Source: Neolentinus lepideus HHB14362 ss-1 (Eukaryota > Basidiomycota > Agaricomycetes > Gloeophyllales > Gloeophyllaceae). Taken from it: a stretch of DNA of 64,000 nucleotides. Positions 48,278 to 58,879 of the stretch are shown piece by piece (position 1 is the first letter of the stretch; the number at the start of each line of letters is the position of its first letter). A program made the position numbers and the translations under genes. The notes under the pieces are model-generated. The model saw only the letters and a program-made list of their open reading frames with translations, was not told the origin of the DNA and ran no database searches. The DNA is taken from positions 35,476 through 99,475 of the forward strand of contig KV425630.1 of NCBI GenBank assembly GCA_001632425.1, read 5' to 3'.

Positions 48278-49362
48278 ATGTCTTTGCTTTTCCCCGTATT
48301 GTGGATCGCTCTGCTGAGTTTCCGTGTGCGCAGAGTAAAGGCACGACCGTACGTCTTTCCTCTTTGACTCGTCCGAATAGTATGTTTCACACCCTGCAGT
48401 AGGTTCAAGTTCCGCCGCGACGACGGTTCTTCAAGTAGCGACAGTGACAGCGATAGTGACTGCAATCGTGTCTGTCGCATGCGACGCCGGAAGCCCCGTC
48501 GGCCCCGTCTAAGCAACGGCGCCCTCGCAGGCATAGTCATTGGTGTAGGTAGGTATTCGGCGGCATGCGTCTTGACGTCCTATTTCTGATCTAGTGGCAC
48601 GACTTAGTCGTCTTTCTCATATTCTTCTTTCTTATCCTCTGGATATGGAGAAGAAGGCAAAGACAGAAAAAAATACAAGAGAAGACTGCGCGTATGGAGG
48701 GAGTGCGTCGTACGGACGACCCTCTTTCTCCTGTGCTCCCACCCAAAGACCGTGACACGAGAACAAGCTCCAACCTGATTGTACCCACTTCTCTAGTGCC
48801 CTCATCTCCTCCGGGCAGGAACTTCAGCTCTATCCGTTATGAGCAGTCACTATCCTCCCCAGCGGGAACGGATCTCGCCTTCATGCGAAGTTTGGAGCGG
48901 CCCAACTCACAACATTCAGCAGACTATATTCCGCATGAGAGGACAGACGGGAACTTCACCTCTATGGGAAACTTAGGACGCACTCAATTTCAGTGCTTGG
49001 CAGGCCCAAGTCCGCATGCGACTACAGGGGGCAATATCATTTCGATGCAGAACCTAGGGCACGCCCAGTCTCAACGTTCTGTAGGTCACATGTCGCTCTT
49101 ATATGATGTGATGGCTCATTCAGATTGCATCCAGTCCCCTTTGGAACTAATGGATCCCCTGCCCAACCCTCACGACACACCCTCCTCGGCGACTTCCACC
49201 CACGCAAGCAATTCCTTACTCTACGGCTCCTCTACCAGACGCACCTCGACGCTGCATGAGGACATGACGATGTACCAGAAGAAGCTTGAGATGCACGACC
49301 AAGAAGAGGCTCAAATCGCTAGGGAGGCGCAGGTGGATCCACCACCCCAGTATGGTGCCTAA
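48278..49362 (+). CDS. Single-pass membrane protein of unknown function
   Basis: Exons 48,278-48,348, 48,403-48,548 and 48,608-49,362 give 323 aa. A hydrophobic N-terminus (MSLLFPVLWIALLSF) is followed by RVRRVKAR. A Ser/Asp run and a very basic stretch CRMRRRKPRRPR come next. The membrane helix, split by the second intron, is ALAGIVIGVVVFLIFFFLIL, followed by WIWRRRQRQKK. The long tail is Ser/Pro-rich and ends QVDPPPQYGA, an ending common in basidiomycete membrane proteins with a short extracellular part. I cannot assign a family. The PPxY-like PPPQY could bind WW domains. The model depends on two inferred splices that keep frame and restore the helix. Confidence 0.6.
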
Positions 49363-49485
49363 GGAACAAGGCATTCTCCCAGCGTGCATTGCGGGCGTAC
49401 TCCTTCGTGATTGTGATGGACAAGTGCATAGATAAAAAGGGGATTTTACGACATATGTTATGCGCAGCGACGATATCACGCCTCC

Positions 49486-51582
49486 CGATACCTCTCCACA
49501 AAATTGGTGATCTTACCACACAAATAAGCCACCAGTGGTGACATCGACGTCTTGACCACCGGCTGGACCGTCGTTAGAATCTCGATTTCTGCCTTGCGCC
49601 GGAGATGCAGCATATGCATCAGTTCCCGTCTCGTCAACAGTATTTATGTAAGGTTATTATATAACGCGGAACAGGAGGAGCACGCACCTCCATTTCTTGG
49701 GCATCACGTTCTCAGGTCGCTGGAGCAAGGACAAAGCCTAGCGCAAGATCAATCAATGTCTACATACGCAGTGGGCATCGTGGTACCAGCCTTCTTTTCG
49801 TCATGTCCTGTGATCGGAATCATCGCATCCCTATCGATTCCGAACCTATACCGCCCTCAGCACGTCAGCCAATTTCACGAGATACACTAAGACAGACAGA
49901 ACATACTCCAGCAGCTCACTAGACTTAATCCCTAGCCACCTCACCCGCTTAGCAGCCATTCTTTCGCTCTCATGGCGCATACTCGCACTGCCAAACTTGT
50001 ACACCGAGAGAATGTCGATGCCGTACGCGTCGCCATCAACCAGGACGAGGAGAGGAACGCTGTATGCAGATTGTAGTCAGCGCGCGCGGGCACTGCAATC
50101 TATACATGCCTTGTTGAGAGGTTGTCGGAGAGGGTCTTGACGAGTTGACGGGTGGCGACGTCTGGATAGCCTTTGCCCTACTCACGAGGTGAGAGGAGGG
50201 GAGAGGGGAAAACCGAGATCGTGCTTACTGTGATAATTATACCTCTGCCAGGAAGGGAAGCGTGACTTGCGAATTTATACCGGCAAAGCGTTTGAAAGAC
50301 GGCCTGGAGACAATCCTTCTTATATACGAAACATCTCGCAATATGCGAAGGAGTACCTCCTTTTCCACCACGAGCACCCACGCTATATGTCCCTTCACTT
50401 CAAAGCGAGCAATCTCTTCACCAGCGGGGATAAGCATTCCCTGTAAATAAAAGTACATTGGACCGCAGATTCACTCCGCGTACCGTAGAAGATGGTTTCA
50501 TGAGTACCTCAGAATTATGTCCCCGGATTTCTCCCCCGTCCTTCAAGTGTATGATCAGATCTTCTCCCGCGAAAAGACCTTTAGAGGTGGCGCGCTGACA
50601 AACTGATGACGGCTCCAAATCAATCGATATGTTAATCAGCCATACCACATTCATGTCGGCTCTCCCGAGGGCAAACGTTGCTGCCATGTCATCAACCAAC
50701 TGAAGATGATCATAAGGACCTTTAAGGAAGGAGATAGCAAGCGGGATGGTGACATACTCGGTCCACTACGGCTTGTGACTTGAACAGTGGTACATCCTTA
50801 TAGTAGATGTCCCTAGAGGTGCAATCAGCACGGTCCATCTGTCGAAGGAAGGAGATAGCGCACCTCTTCGTTGTAGGAATATCATCGACGAGGGCTTCGT
50901 GCGTCAAATCTGCGACCCTGAACAATTGTGCTACAATTCCACCATGCGTCCCTATTAGACAACCTTGAAGATACCAGGATGTATAGCCATTCACCTAGCG
51001 CCTTGGAGCTCACCCTGCTATTCTTAGCAGGGAACGTTATATTGCGATGACCGTATGACCTAGGAGACACCGTCAATCACAGGCTATATGCGCCATCAAA
51101 CAACCTTGGCACACCCATTTGTCAACACCTTCCGGCGATCCACCAGCTGCAACTCGATCTTCTTGCGTGAGCTGTGTTTCTTCTGCTTGCGCTCCTCTTC
51201 GTCATCAGATGAGATGGTTGTGCAAAGCTGAGCCATGAAGGATAAAATGAGATCTTCTACTCGATCGATTGCATCCGCACTGTAGCTTTGTAGGCAATTT
51301 ATGGGCTTAGCAGGAATGTCAGTCTTACCGAGTATCCATATCGCCATCAGAGTCGTAGTCTGGATCTTGGTCAGCCAGTTGCATGTCCGCATCGATAGTA
51401 TCCTTTGTGCTCTCTTCCATTGTTAATTCGTCATCAGCAAGGATAGCAAGGGCATTAGTGGACGGGCCTTCCTCATCGTCGAAGCCCATGAACAGGTCCT
51501 CGTGTGCATCGCACGGAGAGAGCGTCTCGTTACCGTCAACTTCAAGGACTTCTTCATAGGGTTGATCGATGAGCGCTTCCAT
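49486..51582 (-). CDS. SPO11: Meiotic DNA double-strand-break protein Spo11
   Basis: Many short exons run from the ATG at 51,582 to the stop at 49,486. Segments in order: ADAIDRVEDLILSFMAQL, KIELQLVDRRK, DLTHEALVDDIPTTKR, the active-site region DIYYKDVPLFKSQAVVDR with the catalytic Tyr, RATSKGLFAGEDLIIHL, the Toprim start WVLVVEKE, GKGYPDVATRQLVKTL, the metal-binding VPLLVLVDGDAYGIDILSVY and ELMHMLHLRRKAEIEIL. Spo11 cuts DNA through a tyrosyl link to start meiotic recombination and is related to topoisomerase VI subunit A. The acidic N-terminal 80 residues are specific to this protein. Exact internal exon ends are approximate. It lies 145 bp downstream of the BTB gene on the same strand. Confidence 0.92.
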
Positions 51583-51727
51583 GATGTCCGTCAAAGAGAG
51601 TAGAATTAGGCAGTCCTTCTGCTCTGGAGGAGTGTTACATACATGCACGTGACCGTGACAGCGGCGTACAAGGAATCGCTGCAGACGTCCAAGAGAGAAT
51701 ATCTATCCAAACAGAAATAGCTGAGAA

Positions 51728-52961
51728 CTAGGCAAAAGGCTGATCCCAATTTGCAACAGTAACACCGAACCATTCAGGAAGGTGGCTCCAGAACTCCGCC
51801 CGAGCACTACCGACCACAACGCTATAGTCGAAACGACACCTCTCGCACGCGCGGAGACCAGTTTTGTTCCATTGTCCAGGAATGTCATCTCTCGTCTGCA
51901 TAGCAACGGTATCATAGAGGGCGAACAGCGGATCCGAATTGCGGTTGCACGTAAAACCGTTCACGTCTCGGAGGATTTCGAAGGTGATTTGTTCGAAAGC
52001 CATTTGACATCTTCGCCGCCTGCTTGGCTTCTGTTCATTGCGGTACCAGCACAACTGAGAGGGCTTCCTTCCTTCCAGCTGGTTGACGATGAAGGTCGAA
52101 AAGAACCGAGCGGCAGATTCTCTTCCGCGAAGAGTGTTGATCAGGTCGACATGGGAAAGCAACTCTGGAGAACAGCTCTCAGCAAAGGTAAACCCCGATA
52201 TAGTCTGGCTTGGGAGGTAGCGGGAAAGATCGTAGTAGGCTGATGGCAAGAGTTCCGGGGCATCCACTTCTCGAGCTAAATTTATAATCGTTCTACGAGA
52301 TATAAATGTATCAGCTCTTGTGTGTCTGTTAGGAGACTTACATTGGGTGAGGGATCACTGGGCGAGGAGCGTAGTCCCCAGAGGCATTTGTCGCCAATGT
52401 TTCTCGGGTTTCCCATTGAAGCAAGGTGGTTGGCCACATGGTGGATAGACTCCGAAGCAGTTGTTGCCGACTATTGAGACAGTGAGGCAAGCACAATATA
52501 TTATTTGTGGAGCCCTGTAACATACAGGTGTCGTACACGATACTTGGTGGACAGGCGTAGCAAGCCAGATACAGCCGGCATGTCAGAATGATCATACCGT
52601 AGTGCACCACTGCTTGGACTCAACGCAAGTTCTCGACAATCAAAAGTTTAACGCACAGGCCATCATAGAGTGCTTCAAGGAGGTAGACAGTATCTTGTGC
52701 GGAGTCGTCGAGAGTAAGAACCGGACGCCCTTCTAGTAGTCCAAGATGCTCGTCATTGTGCAGTTTGCGAACCAAGCCATCCAGTACTTCGGAACGGCGA
52801 CAGAGAAGACCTCGATGTACCAGGAAATAAATGTTGCCGCAGAGAAGAGCCAGATTCCCGTCGTCGAAGGAGAGACTAGGATGTTTAGTAGGATTGTTGA
52901 ACTTGTGCCCTTCCGCCTCAGCGCAGTGCATATTAGTGCTAAAGTCATTGATAGTAGACAT
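51728..52961 (-). CDS. BTB/POZ domain protein
   Basis: The first exon (52,961-52,657) encodes PSLSFDDGNLALLCGNIYFL, VHRGLLCRRSEVLDGLV and VYLLEALYDGL, a BTB/POZ fold of the kind expanded in Agaricomycetes. Splicing joins it to RYDHSDMPAVSGLLRLSTKY, then RQQLLRSLSTMWPTTLLQWE, then DAPELLPSAYYDLSRYLPS. The C-terminal part has CERCRFDYSVVVG near WSHLPEWFGV. BTB proteins act as dimers or as adaptors for Cul3 ligases. This subgroup has no known role. Internal exon boundaries beyond the first are approximate. Confidence 0.8.
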
Positions 52962-53134
52962 ATCCAGTACAATAGTTGAAATGAGCGACTAGGATGTGGT
53001 TAAGATGAAAATCGAGAGCTCGCAGACGATAGTAGTCACTGACTTTTGGACGCGAACCTTAATTAGGAAAAGAAATGATTGGCCGCTTCTCCCGCTGACA
53101 AATCCGATCCTGATCTGCAAGCTTGATTCCTGCA
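52962..53134. promoter_or_regulatory. Short bidirectional promoter, BTB and PhyH genes
   Basis: The divergent start codons are separated by 173 bp. No known motif stands out. The gap is too short to hold another gene. Confidence 0.4.
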
Positions 53135-54526
53135 ATGGCTATCTCAAATCTCGACTCGGAAGTGTTGACACAAAAGCAGATTGAAAAGGTACCCTAATAG
53201 AGCTGCTTCCTCTTACTTTTGTAACCTCAGCTGACATAGCTTCTGCTAGTTCCATAAGGACGGGCAAGTCCAAGTTCCAGGATACGCACAATCTTTCGAC
53301 CTAATCGTTCCGTACGCAGCTATCTCTGTGTCCCTGGGTTTCTTACTCCTGGTCAAGTCGATTCACTTCTTTCCCGGGCTAAGCAACTGCTCGATAACTT
53401 CAGTATTGAGGACCATCCCCTGGTACGCAGATGTCTAGGACCCGTGGGTCTCTCACATTACCTTGGCACTCTCTATAGACAAAGTTCACGACTGGAGATG
53501 ACAATCATGTTGGCGACGATTACTTCCTGACATCTGGGGACAAGATTCGCTTCTTCTTAGAGGAAGACGCTCTCGATGCCAATGGAAAGCTGACAAGAGA
53601 GAAGCAGAAGGCGGTCAATAAGATTGGACATGGTAGGCTCCACATCAACTTCAAAGCATACATCGTCGTCTTGGCTCACGGATTCCGCGAAGCTCTCCAT
53701 GAACTTGACCCTTTTTATCGAAGTGCGACACTTGAGAACCCCAAATTGAAGGCCCTCGTCAGAGACCTTAAGTTTCACCGCGATCCTGTAGGTGAGTTCA
53801 GTGTTGATTAGGCCTGCCTGTGCTAGCTCTGACTTCTTTATCCCCAGCTTTGCAATCAATGGTGATTTGCAAACAGCAACATATTGGCGGTGAAGTGCCC
53901 GAACACAACGATTCGTAAGTCACAGATTTCTTCCACTCTTGTACCTGAGGTCTCATTTGTGCCGTTGCTACTAGTACCTTTCTTGTGCGCAATCCTGTCT
54001 GATAATGTCTTGATATACACTGATTACTCTCGCTCTAGTACACGAACCCACCCTCCGCCCTCGGTTTTTGGATTGCCTTGGAGACATGTACACCCGAGAA
54101 CGGTGCTTTATCCTTCCTCCCGGGCTCACACCTAACAACACCGATCTCGAAACGCTTCATCCGAATGCCAAGTGGTGGTACAGGTTTCGAGCAGCTCCTA
54201 GACTCATCAGAGGTACCCAACACCGAGGGTAAATATATCTTGGAAGCCTGTAATCCAGGTAAACACTCTCATGGCTCGCTCGTTTTATAATGCTAACGCG
54301 AGAAATGCATTAAGGTGATTTGGTGCTCATTCACGGCAGTGTCCTGCACAAATCGCAACGAAACACGAGCCCGAACACGCGATTCGCGTACACGTTCCAC
54401 ATGATCGAGTCACCACCATATGCGGTCTATGATGAAAAGAATTGGCTGCAACCGACCTTGGAGATGCCGTTCTCGAAGATACTGGACGTACCCAATTCAA
54501 CAGTGGTCAAGCTCGTAGGTGTTTGA
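53135..54526 (+). CDS. Phytanoyl-CoA dioxygenase (PhyH) family protein
   Basis: Exon 1 reads MAISNLDSEVLTQKQIEK, followed by FHKDG and PGYA in small exons. Later parts are GDDNHVGDDYFLTSGDKIRF, ALHELDPFYRSATLENPKLK, the Fe(II)-binding VPEHNDSTF (His-x-Asp), ENGALSFLPGSHLTTPI and DLVLIHGSVLHKSQRN with the distal His. This is the double-stranded beta-helix of 2-oxoglutarate-dependent oxygenases. Closest in pattern to PHYHD1-type proteins; the substrate cannot be told. About seven introns are needed, and their exact ends were not all resolved. The product has no signal peptide. Confidence 0.85.
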
Positions 54527-54747
54527 TGTATGAAGTGAAGGAGATATACAGATTATTGCTTGAGGAATTCAGTGGCGGCAGCGTATATGTAATTCTGCTC
54601 GTATGCATGATATATCGGCACCATCGACTTGGGTGGTGAGCACTTGCCCTGACTCACTAGTGGTATTGGGCGTAAGAAACTAGTATGGGGATCTGGACTT
54701 TTAAAACTTTACGTGTTACATTGATTGATTTCATTGGTTCCAGAAGA

Positions 54748-56871
54748 TCAGTGGAACAGCTCCACCTTAGCTCTATCTATGATAACCTCGGGAGTCAGAC
54801 GACCGAGCTCATCAATCAGTGCGGGCAAGAACGTCCCGCTGCCCTTCACGTCCTTCCGCGCAGCAGCGATCTCTGATGCCACGGTTAAGGCGAGGACGCT
54901 ACGACAAATTGCTATCAACACTTATCTGAAGTAGTTGTAGAATATACATACCCTCCAACAGCAGCAAGTAACATGTCTCCGCTGACGAGCCTACCCTCTT
55001 CATTCGACCCTGTACCTTCCTTCTCCAAGCTGCGCAGCCGCTCAGCAGCAGCGAACGTGGCCACCACTGTACCGAGCATGCATCCGGATCCGGTGATCTG
55101 GCCAAGCAGGGGGTGACCGTTGTGAAGTGCGACGACATCCGAGCCGTTCGAGATGTAGTCTGTCACGCCAGACAGAACGATAATACAACCTGCCATAGGT
55201 TTCCAACTTTAGAAAGAGAATGCTGATAGATGGGCGTATAGATCCTTACGTTCTTTTTGAGCAAGCTGTCTGATAACTTCAGGAGGGTTCTCAAAGCTCC
55301 CTCCGGAGTCGACGCCTTTAGCTTGGACTTCTACGGAGTCAGCCAGCGTTCCGATCTCAGCTGCGTTTCCCTTGATGATCGATGCTTGCCAGAAGTTCAT
55401 CAGCTCTGGTGAAAATCACAAATAAGGAACGATTGACGGAATGGACAACTTTACAAGCGAGGAACAGACCTTTCGCAGCGGCTCTTCGGTACGCAGTTGC
55501 GCCAACGCCAACTGGATCGAACACCACGGGCTTCTTGTTAAGGTTGGCAAATTTCCCTGCTTGGAGCATCCCTTCCTTGTCGGCAATTGTGCCAAAATTG
55601 ATCAGCAAGGCACCAGTGGCCTGAGTTCGTGTATCAGTAGCGTCCATATTGTGAAAAAGGTCGAACTAACTTTCTGCAGATCCTCCATCTCATGAGGAGA
55701 GGTAGCCATGATCGGGGATGCACCCAAAGCAAGAGTAGCATTTGCCGACTGATTTGTAACCACAGTATTCGTTATCTAGAGATAGAACGGATTATGCATA
55801 CCAGTCAACAAGGACAAATGTCAACTGTACCTGATGGATGAGAGGTCCATGCTTTCTGACAATATACAATAGTGCTGCAGCGTGTTCGACTAGTGGGCTA
55901 GACACCTGTGTGGAGAACGGAGTGGCAAGAGAAGATGGGAGAGATACATGTTTGAACGCCTTGACGATGCTAGACAGATTATGCGCGGCATCCTTTGGCG
56001 TTTTGGAGGCAGCGATGTCTGATACTACGGCCACTCCATCCAGCACATGACCGGTTGTGGATACAGATCCATGAAGTGTCCTCAACACATTTGAGGATTT
56101 GATGCCGCCGATTACCACAGCCTTTACATTCGAGCCATCCAACTTCTCCAACATCGCACCGACATTTCGTGGACCAGTGATTTTCCCAGTGACATCTTTC
56201 GTTGCAGTTCCATAAACTGCGCCTAGACCGACATAATCTGCTCCTTCATTTAGCGCCTTTTCTACCTGCTCTGGATTATTACATGAGATGCCGATGATGG
56301 TTTCTGCAGGAAGAAGTGAGCGAGCAACGGAGACCGGCATGTCGGTTTGGCCTAGGTGGACACCTGTTGCGCGGATTGCAAGTGCAATGTCGATACGATC
56401 ATTGATGATAAGAGGGACGTTATACTTGTTGCAAAGCTCTTGCGTCTCTTGGGCTATCTTGAGGAACTTTGAGAGAAAGACGTGTGTGCGATGGCGGCCT
56501 TAGATGAAGGGAAAGAGACGAACTTCGCCTGTGTCTGCATTCTTTTCTCGTACTTGAACAACGGTCACGCCGCCTTGGATGGCCTGGATGATAACTAGTG
56601 AACAGAGTAATCATAGACAACAGTGCTGGTCTACCTGCTCTAATGATTCCAAGTACGTCTGACGATGTCACGTAAGGACTTTGGCTTGAGAAGATCGATC
56701 CTCAGGACGCACTATCCCCTCAGGCAGCAGCTCTCGTCCGGAGACAAGATAAAGCGAATAGTCGATTTCAGGCTTTGACACCTGACTTCGGCCAGTATTC
56801 TGCCTGGTCTGCTTTAGTATAGGTAGGGAGAGACTAAAAAATGCTACTATGGAGGCTCACATTGAAGTCAT
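54748..56871 (-). CDS. THI6: Bifunctional thiamine phosphate synthase / hydroxyethylthiazole kinase
   Basis: The N-terminal half is TMP pyrophosphorylase (ThiE-like): DYSLYLVSGRELLPEG, GGVTVVQVREKNADTGE, NVPLIINDRIDIALAIRATG, VHLGQTDMPVSVARSLLP and GADYVGLGAVYGTATKD. The C-terminal half is hydroxyethylthiazole kinase (ThiM-like): ITNTVVTNQSANATLALGAS, PVVFDPVGVGATAYRR, ASIIKGNAAEIGTLA and LGQITGSGCMLGTVVATFAA with the catalytic GSGC. Fungal Thi6 joins the pyrimidine and thiazole halves of thiamine and salvages thiazole. The start at 56,871 uses an 11-nt first exon (MTSM...) spliced at 56,860 and is tentative. No TPP riboswitch consensus was seen in the leader. Confidence 0.92.
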
Positions 56872-57212
56872 CCTTGTGGCTTGCGTCGATGCAAGTCACG
56901 ATTCACGAACGCAAGGAAGATCTCAGATCTCAGATCTTACTTTGCTAGAGGATGTGGCTGGAGTAACGTTCAGCCACCGGCCCACATCTCAAATCCCTCT
57001 GACGGCGGCATCGTTAAGTACCTCTGTCGCCTGTACTCAGGAGGACCTAACCAAACGCCATGCTAGAATTTCTGTTTACTGGCCGTGACGTTGAGATCTT
57101 CGGCTTACAGATGTCTAGCAGACGCATCAGAAGATGTATATGCCGTAACCCTGATCACTATTTATACACACTCCCAATAATTATCTCATCCTCTATCGAA
57201 CTCGGTACCATC
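56872..57212. other. Intergenic region with AGATCTC repeat
   Basis: AGATCTCAGATCTCAGATCT lies at about 56,919-56,938, a short tandem repeat of AGATCTC. Nothing else was recognised. It precedes the oxidoreductase pseudogene and probably held its promoter. Confidence 0.4.
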
Positions 57213-58459
57213 AAGGATGGCTTCCAAACCTACCGGCGTCGGTTTCATCGGCTCGTCTGCCAAGGGCGGGGTTCTTTGGCCCTGACACTCAGTTTGCTAG
57301 ACCCTTCGTACAAGGACAAGTACTCCATTGCACTCTACCACCAAGGAGTCTTCTGCTGTAGAAATGGTGCAGAAGTACACGGAGCTGGACAGGCCATCCT
57401 GTAAAGCCCTTCTACGGCGACGCACGCAAGGTCGCGATGGACTTGGTGAATGGCGGTCAAAGCTCCTCATACGAAGAAGTCGTTGACGCAGGCCATTCAG
57501 GCGAAGGGCTTTTTTACCGAATGGACTAATAGCATGAATTTGCGGGAAATGCCCGAGGTCGCCGAAGCTGCACGTCCTCAGGGCGTTCGAGGTATAGTTG
57601 GGATGTAAGGAAGGCTCAGTTCCATTGTCAAGAAGGTTCGGGCGTCCGAGTCTGTTATGTATAATGTGACGCGGATTCAAAAATTAATCGACTCTCGGAA
57701 ACTGGGCACCATAAGATCCTCTACTCTCGTACGTCTAATCAACCACATCAGGTCAGCGGAGGGCATGTAAATGTCGCAAAGTCTGCGCTCCCCTCCAGAG
57801 ATGTCGCGTATTGGGGTCTGATGACCAAAAGCCATGCTCCTTAACGTTCTTTCAGCCATGTACATAACCTGATTTTGCCCCCTTGTTAGCAGGTGTTAGT
57901 TTGCTGGTAGTATTCATCAGCTCGATGTCCTTACCCACCTGTTGGGCGACTTCGCGTCCCTCCCCGCCACCGCTGCGATCGCCTTGCCCCAGCGCAGGGG
58001 CTGTCGATGACAACGACTAACCCACCGGTGAAAACCGCACTACCACTGCCCTCGACCACATCGTCGTAACCGGCTTGCTCAAGTTGGGAGCGTTGGCCAG
58101 CATCGCCTTGCGCGCAGGCTTTCTAAGTGCTCCTGGCAGGAAGCACCCGGAGTGGGTGATCGAAGAGGAAGGGACGCTGAGGCTGGAGGGCGACAACGTC
58201 CCTTAAGTGTTCCTGCGTATGGGCACTCCTAAGCTCTACAACGGGGAGCTGGCTGAGGTGGGTGGTTCTGGCGACCACTTTGTCGGCAACCTGGTCGCAG
58301 CTTAGGCAATGTTCGGAAAAGGGACTGAATGGAAGTACGTATACGTGTCCATCGAGAATAGGTTAAGCAATGCATTAATGAGGACCCAGATGTTGCTAGA
58401 CGCCATCGGCAGAAGTGCGATTGAAGGAAGTGCGATTGAAGGACAGAGGATTAACGTAT
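57213..58459 (+). pseudogene. Gfo/Idh/MocA-type (Gal80-like) oxidoreductase pseudogene
   Basis: The start MASKPTGVGFIGSSAKGG is the Rossmann N-terminus typical of this family. GHPVKPFYGDARKVAMDLV, GMxGRLSSIVKKVR (with a stop at x), ALASIALRAGFLSAPGRKHP, EWVIEEEGTLRLEGDNVP and GTPKLYNGELAEV follow in shifting frames. Stops interrupt several segments, and part of the middle (57,740-57,990) is scrambled. Enough remains to recognise a former NAD(P)-dependent oxidoreductase of about 380-400 aa. No intact copy is present in the window. Confidence 0.8.
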
Positions 58460-58879
58460 AGATGAGATGGTTCCATCGATGTTACATCGGCAATTATTTA
58501 CATACATTGTATAGATGTCAGGATTCCAATTGTTTGTATTCACACTGCGCGCGCAGTGAGCTTCGAGTAGGGTATGCCTCTCTAGTACTATCAAGCCTGC
58601 CTGAACTAGCTTAACTAGGCGACGGAATAACCAATAATGAAGACATGATATTAGTAGATGCCATGGCAAATGCAATCCGAGGTTGGGGAGAGGAACCTGG
58701 TAATGGAGAGTGCTTATGAGAGGATAGGTGTGGATGCAATACGACCGTCCAGAAATAGCAAGAAACGAGAGTGACAACGAAAGATAGTAAAGGAAAGCGA
58801 CACGCAGTCAACATGACTATCTTCAAGTAGATCCCCTAGGTAATTCATCCGGGAGGATCAGAATCCTCGGTCTTGGTGA
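58460..58879. other. 3' intergenic region
   Basis: The stretch lies downstream of both the pseudogene and the RhoGAP gene. Only short frames without signatures are present. It likely contains the RhoGAP 3' untranslated region. Confidence 0.4.

Noticed and set aside
56700..57212. TPP riboswitch in the THI6 leader or first intron
   Set aside because: The conserved CTGAGA and ACC-type core pairs of TPP riboswitches were looked for and not found.
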